From: Clostridiaceae bacterium
GTDB taxonomy: Bacteria; Cyanobacteriota; Vampirovibrionia; Gastranaerophilales; Gastranaerophilaceae
Reading direction: 5' to 3'
Assembly (NCBI GenBank): GCA_022641775.1
Contig: JALCDS010000011.1
Coordinates: forward strand, 1 to 64,000
DNA: 64,000 nucleotides
Part shown: positions 1-8,985 of the stretch, in pieces
Position numbering within the stretch: position 1 is the stretch's first letter
How the letters are laid out: each line of letters begins with the position of its first letter
Notes under the pieces: generated by a model
What the model saw: only the letters and a program-made list of their open reading frames with translations
Told to the model about the DNA's origin: nothing
Databases searched by the model: none
Program-made: the position numbers and the translations under genes

Positions 1-1811
1 TGGGCGACTCCGATTGTCATGTTAAAATCGCTACTAACAAAAAACATTTACTTTCCGTTAAAGTAGAAGGAAGTACTGGCTATGAATCTTATGGAGCATT
101 GTCTTTATCTGGTTCCGTAAATGGTTCTTCATTCTCTACTTCTGGCTCTACGCCTCTTACTTATAAACTTTTTGTCAATGATACAGCAACTATAACACCT
201 TCTTTAAGTGGAACTGCTAATGGATTTCCTATAACAGATTTTGTTTCTACAGTAGATAATTCTACTTGGGTTGCTAATGCTTCTGTTAGTGGAAGTTGTT
301 CTTTAAATTCATCTGGCACGGTTAAGATGGGTGATGATGATTGTACTATTACAATTAAAAATCCATTTATTAAAAATGCAATTCATTTATATGCTAACTC
401 TATAACTGAAGCTTCTGCAGCTCCGGCTTCACAAACTTTGGACGCTCATGCAACTTCAGGCTCTGTTACTGCTACAGCTATTTCAGGGTACGCATTCTCA
501 GGATGGACTAAAATTTCAGGTGATTGTTCGGCATTCCCTAATACTGATAATCCGGCTACCTTCACTATGGGAGCTACTGATTGTACTATTGCTCCTACTG
601 TATCAAGTACAGCAAAACATACTTTAACTGTTAAATATCCTTATCAAACTGTTTTGAATGGCAGCGATTGTTCCGTTGCGCCTATAGGTTCAAGTGACTG
701 TTCATGTACAAAAACATACCAATTGGCTGCTGGAGAAACAATTGGTCTTAGTGTTGCAGGCTTACCTTATAAAAATGCAGTTGGAGAACAACAGTCTGCT
801 CCAGTATTTAGTCATTGGGAAATTTCTGGTGGCTCTATATCAGCCCAAACCGCATATACTATATTTACAATGAAAGATTCTGATGCATCTGTATATGCTT
901 CATTTAATAATAATGCTACTTGTATTCCAAGAACAAATCCTAAGTTATACATAGAAAGAAATAATAATGACGGCAGTGGCGTTGGCAGTTATTATTATTT
1001 GACAATGCGTTCACCTACTGATGTTGGCTCTGGAAATGGACAATCATCATATACTATTAATGCACAAGATTCTAATGCAACTATTACGGCATTATTCTAT
1101 TCAGCTCCATATCCAATAAAATCATGGGATGTTGCAAGTGGAGGGTGTACTGTTACACAAATAACAAATCCTATAAATTCAAGTGATCCTGGCATACAAG
1201 TCAAGATGGCAGGTAAAGATTGTGTTGTTCAGTACTCATACAAACCTATCGGAAGCGGAAGCGGAAGCGGAAGCTCAGGTGGTATAAATATTTGTGCTAC
1301 TATGTCCCACTCTATAAGTATAAATTTTGTTGAGTATAGCAGAATGATTGCAGGTGTAATACCAGATTCATCATTTACGCCAAGCAGTGCAATGTCTTGC
1401 GATTGGTTACCATTCTCTGGTGACTCTGTAGGCACAGATGCAGATGGTACAACTTATATATCTCCATATTTGGTTGATACTTCAGATTATCAAAGTTGTA
1501 CATATTGGCAAACTAGTGGCGAAACGTGCCGTACTTATGGTGATATGAATAGACAATTTAGTATATATTTAAGAATACACGGTACGCTAAGTTATGATGG
1601 TTCATCATATTATGACTGTGCTCAATCATATGGACAAGGCAATTGTACTGCAAGTGCTTATGGTAATACATATCAAGATCATTCTAAATATCGTATCCAA
1701 TATAAAGTAAACAAAAAAATGTATAATAATGATACCATTTATATTATACAAAATCCTCTTCCATCCTCTACTATGTCAGTCGATACATACGTTAAGAACT
1801 ATGTAAAATAA
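1..1811 (+). CDS. Cys-containing InlB-B-like repeat protein, 5' end outside window
   Basis: The reading frame (codons from base 3) is open from the left edge, so the N-terminus and any signal peptide lie outside the window. A TTG at 99 is only an internal codon. The protein is a series of about 70-90-residue modules ending in the signature MG(D/A)xDCT(I/V), e.g. FTMGATDCTIAP, with an upstream GW/SG.CS element; this resembles divergent InlB B-repeats (Flg_new_2-like) found in surface proteins. After four GGAAGC hexamers (1251-1274) encoding a GS linker comes a distinct C-terminal domain of about 180 residues with several Cys pairs. Surface location is inferred from family and composition. The first 66 bases are nearly identical, inverted, to part of the convergent gene at 1858-4032. 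Confidence 0.75.
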   Translation, partial: GDSDCHVKIATNKKHLLSVKVEGSTGYESYGALSLSGSVNGSSFSTSGSTPLTYKLFVNDTATITPSLSGTANGFPITDFVSTVDNSTWVANASVSGSCSLNSSGTVKMGDDDCTITIKNPFIKNAIHLYANSITEASAAPASQTLDAHATSGSVTATAISGYAFSGWTKISGDCSAFPNTDNPATFTMGATDCTIAPTVSSTAKHTLTVKYPYQTVLNGSDCSVAPIGSSDCSCTKTYQLAAGETIGLSVAGLPYKNAVGEQQSAPVFSHWEISGGSISAQTAYTIFTMKDSDASVYASFNNNATCIPRTNPKLYIERNNNDGSGVGSYYYLTMRSPTDVGSGNGQSSYTINAQDSNATITALFYSAPYPIKSWDVASGGCTVTQITNPINSSDPGIQVKMAGKDCVVQYSYKPIGSGSGSGSSGGINICATMSHSISINFVEYSRMIAGVIPDSSFTPSSAMSCDWLPFSGDSVGTDADGTTYISPYLVDTSDYQSCTYWQTSGETCRTYGDMNRQFSIYLRIHGTLSYDGSSYYDCAQSYGQGNCTASAYGNTYQDHSKYRIQYKVNKKMYNNDTIYIIQNPLPSSTMSVDTYVKNYVK

Positions 1812-1822
1812 TAAACAAAAGA

Positions 1823-1849
1823 GATCGGGCATTTGCCCGACCTTCTTTG
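1823..1849. terminator. Intrinsic terminator between convergent repeat-protein genes
   Basis: A TCGGGC stem, ATTT loop and GCCCGA return arm lie between the two stop codons. A T-rich stretch follows on the plus side and purine-rich sequence on the other, so it could serve both genes. Confidence 0.7.
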
Positions 1850-1857
1850 GTCTTTGA

Positions 1858-4032
1858 TTACCATTCTTTTATTTTTTGTCCATTAATATATAAAATATAC
1901 TTTAAATTAAGTGTATCTGTGGTATATCCATTAGCTCTACCGTAATCATCTTTGTTTGGATATCGCTCAACGTCAGTCCAACTTGCAGTAGGGTTTGCTA
2001 CAGTTGAAAACGGCGTTTGTGTTATAGTAGCCTTTCCGTTAGCATCATAAGTTGTGCGTCGTACTGTACCAGATATATTGACCGAACCACTTACACCGGC
2101 GATACATGAAACGGCTATAGTATGATATTTATCTGTATTATATCCATCAGGCAGCACCGTATAATAATCGCCACTTGTAACTGTACAATTATCAGCAGAA
2201 ACCGGAATGGTTTTTACTTCAACTTCATGAGAGATATTAAAGGTACCTTCAGAGGTTACTATTTGGAATCCATTTACTACCCCTCCTGAATAATTACCAG
2301 TGTATACCTTACCACTAGGTGTTTTTAATGTATATGATTGGTATGATGTTTCTTTACATATTTCATAATTTCCATCAGCATCATTGCCTTGCCCAATGCC
2401 ATTGCCCCAACCATTGTCATACTTTATCCAAGTTGTTCCATTGGAAATATTTGTTGTTTGACTGTCTGTTTCTTCATCCCCACCATCATAGTGTTTGTAG
2501 GTTGAAGTATACACAGTATCAAAAAAGCTTGTACCTGATGGAGCATCTGAGGTCATACTACGAACGGCTGATGTTCCTTGGAATGTATCAGTAAGTGTTA
2601 TATTATACGTAGAAGCTGTAGGTATATTAGCATACATAATAGTAACATTACAATCAGTAGCGGCCATAGTAATAGAAGCAGAAGAGTTGTCAGAAGCCAG
2701 AGTAGGTCCAGAGGCACAACCGGAAGCGGAAGCGGAATCAACTTTATAACCAGAATTAGGGTTAGTTGTAATAGAAGCGGAATCGCCTTGATTAAAATAA
2801 GCAACAGTAGTGCCGATAGTTCCTATGTAAGGGTTACCACCTGCCGAAGGCATAGGAGTAACAGTTAATTTATGAAGATTTTTAGGAGATTTTACGCCTG
2901 TAATAGAGACAGTACAATCAGAATCTCCCATAGTAACATGTCCGGAAGAATCAACAGAGCAAGTATCTGCAGAGAAATTCCAGTCAGACATATTATTCAA
3001 AGCTTTATCAGCAGAAATAGCTGCAGAAGATAGAGATAAAGATATATTAGCTTTATCATTAACAAATAACTTTGTAGAAACAGGAGGAGCAGAAGCAGCC
3101 ACAAGGTTAGCACCAGAGCCATCTGTCAATGCAGCAAGAACGTCTGCATTATCTACTTTAACGGTCAGTAAATGTTTTTTGTTAGTAGCGATTTTAACAT
3201 GACAATCAGAGTCTCCCATAGCCTTAACGGAGTTAGAATCACCGGAAGATGAGTTAAGAGTACAAGTATCAGCGACCCATTGAGTTTGAGTAGTAGATAA
3301 CCTATAATCAGAAGAAGCTAATTTAGTACTAATAGGCGAATATTGAGAATCCTGAGTCAAGCCCGGAACAGAAGAAGGAGTAACGGTGCCGGCAGCGGAA
3401 TCAATATAAGAAACGTAAAGAGTGTGAGTAGGCGCACTGCCACAAGTAGCAACAGCCTTACAATCATGATCCGTAGATGCAGAAGTAGAAGGGCTTGATG
3501 GATCCGCAATGCTGTCACAATTTGTAGTCCATCTAATAAAAGATCCATGAGCTACCGGAGTAGCAGAAATATCTTTAGAACCTGAAGTAGCAGACAATTG
3601 CCCACCCCCAGAAGCGGATTCACAAGAACCATCATGAGAAACCGTGATAAAAGGTAGCGGGTTATTACTACAGTTAGCCAGATAAGACAAAGACTTGTCA
3701 GCCATCGTTACAGAAATAGATTGGTTAGAAGAAGAAGAATCCCCACTCCAACCATTAAATTTATAAGTATTTTGAGCGTCATTAGTTTTTAAAGCGGCAG
3801 TCAAAGTTTTAGAATCCCCACTTTTAAGGAATTCGCTAACAGAAGGAGCAGTACACCCCTTAGGGTCATAAGTTGCAGTTAATTTATGAGAACAAACAGG
3901 AGCAATAGTACAGCTAGAATCACCCATAGTAATAGTATTACCAGAAACCGAACAAGTACCGGTATAACCAATAAAGTGTTCAGTATCCGAATCAGCACTA
4001 CGTGTTATACTAACCGTCTGACTTTTTTCAGT
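1858..4032 (-). pseudogene. Convergent Cys-containing repeat protein lacking a start (silent cassette or 5'-truncated gene)
   Basis: The open frame runs from just after a TAA at 4033-4035 to 1858. It has no ATG, GTG or TTG before an internal repeat Met at 3927, and no signal peptide or ribosome site. It carries at least six MGDS(D/S)CT/CH-type repeat modules like those of the opposite gene, and a unique C-terminal domain of about 250 residues from roughly 2630 down to the stop. Its upstream side runs straight into a terminator-like hairpin that points the other way. It is therefore either a 5'-truncated pseudogene or a promoterless reservoir of C-terminal sequence for the gene at the left edge. 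The repeat at 3155-3220 matches bases 1-66 almost exactly in inverted orientation. A rare ATA/ATT start cannot be excluded. Confidence 0.65.
3155..3220 (-). repeat. Inverted copy of bases 1-66 (about 62/66 identical)
   Basis: Read on the minus strand this segment matches the first 66 bases of the window with about four mismatches, including a run of about 41 identical bases around the residues DCHVKIATNKKHL. Identity stops abruptly after a shared CCGTTAAAGTAGA. The two copies face each other about 3.1 kb apart, so recombination between them would invert the intervening DNA. Confidence 0.85.
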
Positions 4033-4107
4033 TTAAGCAAATCAAAAAATTAGAAAAAGCTGTGCTTTTTATCCATTTTTTGATTTAGTCAGGCGGTGTT
4101 TTTTTGT
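4012..4107 (+). terminator. Long hairpin with T7 tract and no plus-strand gene before it
   Basis: ACCGTCTGACT (4012-4022) pairs with AGTCAGGCGGT (4088-4098); AAATCAAAAAAT pairs with ATTTTTTGATTT and AAAAGC with GCTTTT inside. A run of seven T follows, so it would end plus-strand transcription, yet the only gene here (1858-4032) is on the minus strand and its 5' end overlaps the left arm. Confidence 0.6.
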
Positions 4108-4115
4108 ATATGAAT

Positions 4116-4144
4116 TTGCAAAACGCATTCATTGTAGATAATGA
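4116..4144 (+). promoter_or_regulatory. Candidate proS promoter
   Basis: TTGCAA (4116-4121), 17-nt spacer, TAATGA (4139-4144), then AAGAAGGA as ribosome site 10 nt before proS. The -10 match is only moderate; TAAAAT at about 4164 is an alternative. Confidence 0.35.
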
Positions 4145-4200
4145 CATGAATATTTCTTTGTGATAAAATTTATGCATAATAAAAGAAGGATTTTACAACT

Positions 4201-5925
4201 ATGAAAATGTCTAAAATGTTTGTACAAACTATGAGAGAGTACCCTGCTGATGCTGAAGTTATTTCACACAAGCTTCTTGCACGTGCGGGATTTATAAGAA
4301 AGTTAACATCAGGAGTTTATAATTATTTGCCATTGATGTGGCGTGTTTTAAAAAAAGTTGAAGATATTACTCGTGATGAGATGGATAAAGCCGGAGCTCA
4401 AGAGCTGTTGATGCCGTTTTTGCAGCCAAAAGAACTTTGGGAACAAAGTGGCCGTTGGGAAGTCTATGGCCGTGAACTGATGAGACTTAAAGATAGACAC
4501 AATAGAGAAATGTGTCTTGGCCCGACTCATGAAGAAATTATAACTTCAATTGCTCGTGACGGTTTAAAATCCTACAAACAATTGCCTGTTAATTTGTATC
4601 AAATTCAATCCAAATTTAGAGATGAAGTTCGTCCTCGTTTTGGGTTGTTGCGTGGTCGTGAATTTATTATGAAAGATGCTTATAGCTTTGATACTACAGA
4701 AGAAGGCTTGGATAAAGAATATAAAAATATGGCGCAAGCTTATAAAAATATTTTTAATCGCTGTGGTTTGCCGACAAAAATGGTTCAATCTGATTCTGGA
4801 GCAATTGGTGGAAGTTTGTCACACGAATTTATGGTTATTACAGATACTGATGCAGGTGAAAATGATGTTTTCTATTGCGATGGATGTGATTATTCAGCAA
4901 ATTCAAATCACGCAATTTCAAAATTACCTGAAGCTGTGACCGATGGTGGATTTTCTAAAAAGGAAATTGTTGATACTCCTAAAACAACATCAATTGATTT
5001 GTTAGCAGAATTTCTGAAAGTTCCATCAAGCGTAATTTTGAAGGATTTAGTTTATATTATCGACAAAAAACCGGTTATGGCATTAATTAGAGCTGATAAA
5101 GAAGTTGAAGAAACTAAGTTGTTGAATGCGTTTCAAGGTATGGAAATTAGGATTGCAACTGCGCCTGAAATTGAAGAAATTATGACAAAACATGGATTTA
5201 ATGCGGCAAAAGGTTTTATTGGACCTGAAGGTATGGATGATATTCCTGTGATTGCTGATGAATCTGTAAAAGATTTGAAAAATTTTGTTGTTGGTATAAA
5301 TAAAGAAGACAAACATCTTGTTGGTGCAAATTTATCTGATGTTAGAATTGACAAGTTTGCGGATATAAGACTTGTTCAAGCCGGTGAACTTTGCCCTCAA
5401 TGTGGAAAACCATTAAAGGTTACTCGCGGAATTGAAGTTGGTAATATTTTTAAACTCGGTACAAAATATTCAAAGCCAATGAATGCAACTTATTTGGATA
5501 AAGATGGCAAGGCTCAGCCTTATATAATGGGTTGTTATGGTATAGGAATTTCAAGAACTGCAGCAGCTGCTGTTGAGGCTCATTATGACGAATTCGGTAT
5601 AAAATGGCCTATCGCTATTGCACCATATCATGTTGTGATTACGCCTGTAAATATACAAGATGCTGAACAAATGAAAATTGCAAATGAAATGTATGAAAAA
5701 CTTATATCAGCAGGTATTGAAGCTGTTCTTGATGATAGAGATGAAAGAGCAGGTGTAAAATTCAAGGATGCTGATTTGATTGGATTCCCATTCAGAATTA
5801 CTGCAGGTAAAACTATATCAGAAGGTTTGGTTGAATACAAAGTAAGGGAAACCGGTGTCCAAGAAAAGGTAACTCCTGAGGTTGCGGTTCAACATGTTAT
5901 TGATGCGGTAAAAGCTGCATTATAA
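4201..5925 (+). CDS. proS: Prolyl-tRNA synthetase
   Basis: Charges tRNA-Pro in the cytoplasm. The 574 residues match the bacterial type of ProRS: class II core with GPTHEE near residue 107 and the motif 2 region RPRFGLLRGREF near 144, followed by a YbaK-like editing insertion (about residues 225-395), motif 3 (GCYGIGISR) and a C-terminal anticodon-binding domain. The ATG is set by AAGAAGGA 10 nt upstream. It stands alone with its own terminator. Confidence 0.97.
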   Translation: MKMSKMFVQTMREYPADAEVISHKLLARAGFIRKLTSGVYNYLPLMWRVLKKVEDITRDEMDKAGAQELLMPFLQPKELWEQSGRWEVYGRELMRLKDRHNREMCLGPTHEEIITSIARDGLKSYKQLPVNLYQIQSKFRDEVRPRFGLLRGREFIMKDAYSFDTTEEGLDKEYKNMAQAYKNIFNRCGLPTKMVQSDSGAIGGSLSHEFMVITDTDAGENDVFYCDGCDYSANSNHAISKLPEAVTDGGFSKKEIVDTPKTTSIDLLAEFLKVPSSVILKDLVYIIDKKPVMALIRADKEVEETKLLNAFQGMEIRIATAPEIEEIMTKHGFNAAKGFIGPEGMDDIPVIADESVKDLKNFVVGINKEDKHLVGANLSDVRIDKFADIRLVQAGELCPQCGKPLKVTRGIEVGNIFKLGTKYSKPMNATYLDKDGKAQPYIMGCYGIGISRTAAAAVEAHYDEFGIKWPIAIAPYHVVITPVNIQDAEQMKIANEMYEKLISAGIEAVLDDRDERAGVKFKDADLIGFPFRITAGKTISEGLVEYKVRETGVQEKVTPEVAVQHVIDAVKAAL

Positions 5926-5944
5926 ATTTTGAATTTATAAGATT

Positions 5945-5983
5945 TAAAAAGACACTGTTTTTATTAAAAACAGTGTCTTTTTT
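5945..5983. terminator. Bidirectional terminator between proS and the 6012 gene
   Basis: AAAAAGACACTGTTTTT pairs almost perfectly with AAAAACAGTGTCTTTTT around a 4-nt loop, with A and T tracts on both sides, so it fits both convergent genes. Confidence 0.9.
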
Positions 5984-6011
5984 ATATCAATATAGATTAG
6001 GTAACTTTTAG

Positions 6012-7022
6012 TTAAGCTTTAGCTGGTTCTGGTGTTGCCGGTGCTGTAGGAGCCGGAGCTTGTGCTGTTACATCTGCAGGTGCCGGAGCTACAGGAGCTG
6101 GAGCCGGTTGAGCTGCTTCAGGAGCAGGTTGTGCTGCATCTGCCGGAGCTGCTTCTACAGGTTTTTTACCACCCATCATAAGTCCTGCAATCAAACCTAC
6201 TGCTGCTGCAATACCACCATAAATGGCTGCTGCTTTACCTTTGCCTTCTTTAGGGAAGGCTTTTTTAATTTTTTCAAATGCTGTTTTAATTTCATCTTTG
6301 CCTAAGATTTCACTTAATTTATCTGTTTTAGCCTTTGAATAAGCTTTTGTCTTATCTGCAACTTCATCCACCAATTTCTTTTCTGCAGAATCAGCTACTT
6401 TTGCAGCTTCATCGAATTTACCTTGTCTAGCTTTTGTGATTGCTTTTTTTGCATCAATTACAGCTTTTCGTTCGGTTGTTGTTGCCTCGTTAAACTTTTT
6501 AGCATTTGCCTTCGCTTTATCTAAAGCTTCTTTTGCAGCTTTCTTATCTTCATCTGTTGTTGCTGATGCAACCTTTTCTCTTGCAGTCTTAAGGCTATTT
6601 TTAATATCTTCCACTTTAAACTGTTTATCATCAATCGTTACAGATTTGTCATTAAATGCTTTCCTAGTTTCAGCTAGTTTGTCAGTAAGCGCTTGGTCAA
6701 CTTCTTTTTCATTACGTTTAATAACGTAGGCTTTATTTGCGTTTTGTAATTCGCCAAGTTCAGTAGAACCTGCCTTATTGTATTCTACAACTGCATCTGA
6801 CAATTTTTTAGCTGAATCAGCATCTATATCTGTAACTTCTTTTGCTACAAATTTGTCAGGTTGTTGTTTAAAAACTTCTTCTAATGATGGTCTTTTACCA
6901 CCCATAAAATATCCACCAGCTGCGCCTAAACCGCCTAGTACAACGGTACTTGCAACTGCTGGTCCCATTTTACTGCTCTTTTGTTCCGGTGTCGCCGGTT
7001 GAATTGCATTTACATCTGCCAT
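6012..7022 (-). CDS. Ala/Lys-rich helical protein with two Gly-rich membrane segments
   Basis: No family recognised. The 336 residues start with a short polar stretch, then a Gly/Ala hydrophobic segment (about residues 20-42) ending GGYFMGGKRP, a charged helical middle of about 220 residues rich in Lys, Ala, Asp and Glu (likely coiled coil), a second Gly/Ala hydrophobic segment (about 268-288) ending GLMMGGKKP, and a Pro/Ala-rich tail. The repeated GG(K/R)(R/K)P after both segments suggests internal duplication. AGAAAGGTAG precedes the ATG. An envelope-associated, membrane-spanning scaffold is a guess. Confidence 0.75.
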   Translation of the reverse strand: MADVNAIQPATPEQKSSKMGPAVASTVVLGGLGAAGGYFMGGKRPSLEEVFKQQPDKFVAKEVTDIDADSAKKLSDAVVEYNKAGSTELGELQNANKAYVIKRNEKEVDQALTDKLAETRKAFNDKSVTIDDKQFKVEDIKNSLKTAREKVASATTDEDKKAAKEALDKAKANAKKFNEATTTERKAVIDAKKAITKARQGKFDEAAKVADSAEKKLVDEVADKTKAYSKAKTDKLSEILGKDEIKTAFEKIKKAFPKEGKGKAAAIYGGIAAAVGLIAGLMMGGKKPVEAAPADAAQPAPEAAQPAPAPVAPAPADVTAQAPAPTAPATPEPAKA

Positions 7023-7207
7023 GATTTTCTACCTTTCTAAAAGTTTATTCTAACCTATATTCAATAATATACACATTACCTTATGTATATATTAACACCT
7101 TAATACTTTTTTTATTGCTAATTTTAAGAATTATTATGAAGAAATTTTAACAATTATTTATTGTGCATTTTATTTTTAGTGTTACTATATCATTGAAAAG
7201 AGGCTAT

Positions 7208-8170
7208 ATGAATATATTGTGTGTTATAGACAGGTTAGAACTAAAATGGTTTGAATTTAATGAATTGATTACTAATTTTTGGATTATAAAGAGTTTGTTA
7301 AAAAGAGGACATGAAGTTTATATTACAACGATTGATAACCTTTCTTTGTATAAAAATATTGCATATTGTAATTGTTTTAGAACTTATGAAAAAGATGAAA
7401 ATATATTTTATGACAAATCTTCTAAAAAAATCAAAATAAATGATTTTGATATGTGTTTGTTTAGGCCTGATCCGCCTGTTGATATGGATTATATTAATTC
7501 GACTTATATATTTGATTATGTTGATGAATCTAAGACTGTTTTATTGAATAATCCTAGAGCTATAAGGAATTTTAATGAAAAACTACATGCGACTCTGTTT
7601 TTAGATTTAATGCCTGAAAATATTGTTACATCTTCAAGAAAAGATATTTTAGATTTTTTGGATGAAAATGAAAAAATCATAATAAAACCTTTAAACCAGT
7701 GCTTTGGCGGTGGAGTTATGTACTTACAAAAGGGTGATAAAAATACGTCAGTTATTATAAATAATATGACAAAAAATTCATCCACACTTGTTATGGTTCA
7801 AAAATATATTGAAAAAGCCAAATTCGGAGATATTCGAGTTATGACATTGGGCGATGAGGTTTTTGATTATTGTGTACAAAAGCTTCCAAGCAACAATGAT
7901 TTTAAATTTAATGAACATTGTGATGCCAATATAATAAAAGCAGAATTGACAGAGGATGAAAAGGCTAAATTTAGTAAGGTAGCAATAAAACTAAATTCAA
8001 TGGGATTACCTCTTGTTGGTCTTGACGTTATTGACGGAAAAATTATTGAAATAAATGTAACCAGTCCATGTTATTTTATTCATGAAGTAAACCGCAATTT
8101 TAATATCCATTCTGAGGATAAACTTACCGATTATATTTTAAGTAGGGCTAAGGTTACTCTTAGTGTCTAG
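7208..8170 (+). CDS. gshB: Glutathione synthetase-type ATP-grasp ligase
   Basis: GshB joins gamma-glutamylcysteine and glycine using ATP. The ATG at 7208, preceded by AAGAGGC, is preferred to a GTG at 7163, because the family begins with a short beta strand (MNILCVIDRL). Family marks are FRPDPPVDMDY, NNPRAIRNFNEK, IIKPLNQCFGGGV (ATP-grasp), GDIRVM, and the metal-binding end EINVTSPC, giving about 320 residues like E. coli GshB. No gshA lies nearby. Stops overlap convergently with the next gene by 11 bp. Another ATP-grasp substrate is possible but the match runs the full length. Confidence 0.88.
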   Translation: MNILCVIDRLELKWFEFNELITNFWIIKSLLKRGHEVYITTIDNLSLYKNIAYCNCFRTYEKDENIFYDKSSKKIKINDFDMCLFRPDPPVDMDYINSTYIFDYVDESKTVLLNNPRAIRNFNEKLHATLFLDLMPENIVTSSRKDILDFLDENEKIIIKPLNQCFGGGVMYLQKGDKNTSVIINNMTKNSSTLVMVQKYIEKAKFGDIRVMTLGDEVFDYCVQKLPSNNDFKFNEHCDANIIKAELTEDEKAKFSKVAIKLNSMGLPLVGLDVIDGKIIEINVTSPCYFIHEVNRNFNIHSEDKLTDYILSRAKVTLSV

Positions 8171-8930
8171 CTTCTACAAGTCCGCCTAAATCAACAAGTT
8201 TCCATATAGGTTTTCCGTTGTAGCTGCCTATGATAATATTTTCATCATGTAAATCCATATGATCAAGTCCATTTTTTCTTAATATTTTTGTCATATTGGG
8301 TAATTTGGGTCTTTTATATTTTCCGGTTGGTGGAACAACATATTCACTTACCATAAAATATCCTTTTGCATCTCCCCAAAAAGTTTTAACAATATGTTTT
8401 GAACACTTTTTATTCGCAAAAATTCCTCTGACAAGTTCCGGATAGAATCCGTGATAATCAAGGAAACCCCAATTTTCCATTTCCTTATCATGATGTTTAA
8501 AACATTTTATGAATACTCTCGTTAGACTTGGCTTTTTGCCATATTCTTTCATGACAAAAGCATTGGTTATCTGTGAGCCTCGCACTTTTCTTTTGACAAA
8601 TAATAGTTTATTATTTTCCGGAATTATTCCAAATTGGTGGGCTGCATCTGTTATAATTTTAGATGCATCTTTAAATCTGTTTGTTTTTAACATTTCAATT
8701 GCATCACGCATAGCATGTTGTATTTCTGATTTTGCTTTTTGACGTTCTACTTTTGAAATTTTATTTATTTTGGCACTCCAACTTGTCGGGATAGAACCTG
8801 CTATTCCATCAGCATTTTGAAACAAATCAAATTCTGCTTCTATTTCTCGAGTAGTTTTATGCATGTCTTTTGCGAGATTTGAATATAAGCCTGTAAATTT
8901 TGGGGTATTAGTATTATTTTTAATTTGCAT
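8160..8930 (-). CDS. Protein-kinase-like protein
   Basis: 256 residues. The C-terminal half has the core of a protein-kinase fold: HMDLHDEN (residues 224-231) matches the catalytic loop HRDLKPEN with Asp226 and Asn231 in place; VDLGG at 246-250 takes the position of DFG with Asp247; VSEYV near 194 looks like a hinge; Lys128 in AFVMKEYG may be the beta-3 lysine. The N-terminal 90 residues are helical and start with NTPKFTGLY, without signal peptide. Substrate unknown; an aminoglycoside-phosphotransferase-like, lipid-kinase or effector-like role are all possible. There is no clear Shine-Dalgarno sequence. Confidence 0.65.
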   Translation of the reverse strand: MQIKNNTNTPKFTGLYSNLAKDMHKTTREIEAEFDLFQNADGIAGSIPTSWSAKINKISKVERQKAKSEIQHAMRDAIEMLKTNRFKDASKIITDAAHQFGIIPENNKLLFVKRKVRGSQITNAFVMKEYGKKPSLTRVFIKCFKHHDKEMENWGFLDYHGFYPELVRGIFANKKCSKHIVKTFWGDAKGYFMVSEYVVPPTGKYKRPKLPNMTKILRKNGLDHMDLHDENIIIGSYNGKPIWKLVDLGGLVEARH

Positions 8931-8985
8931 AATGTTATAATGGTTTTCAATATGAATAATTGCGCTTTAATCTGAAATTATTAAG

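Noticed and set aside
1251-1274. Four GGAAGC hexamers as a phase-variation tract
   Set aside because: The unit is a multiple of three and would only change the Gly-Ser linker length; no frame switch.
7022-7110. AGCAAT plus GTGTTAAT before the 6012-7022 gene as a regulon site
   Set aside because: The second box matches poorly, so it was not counted.
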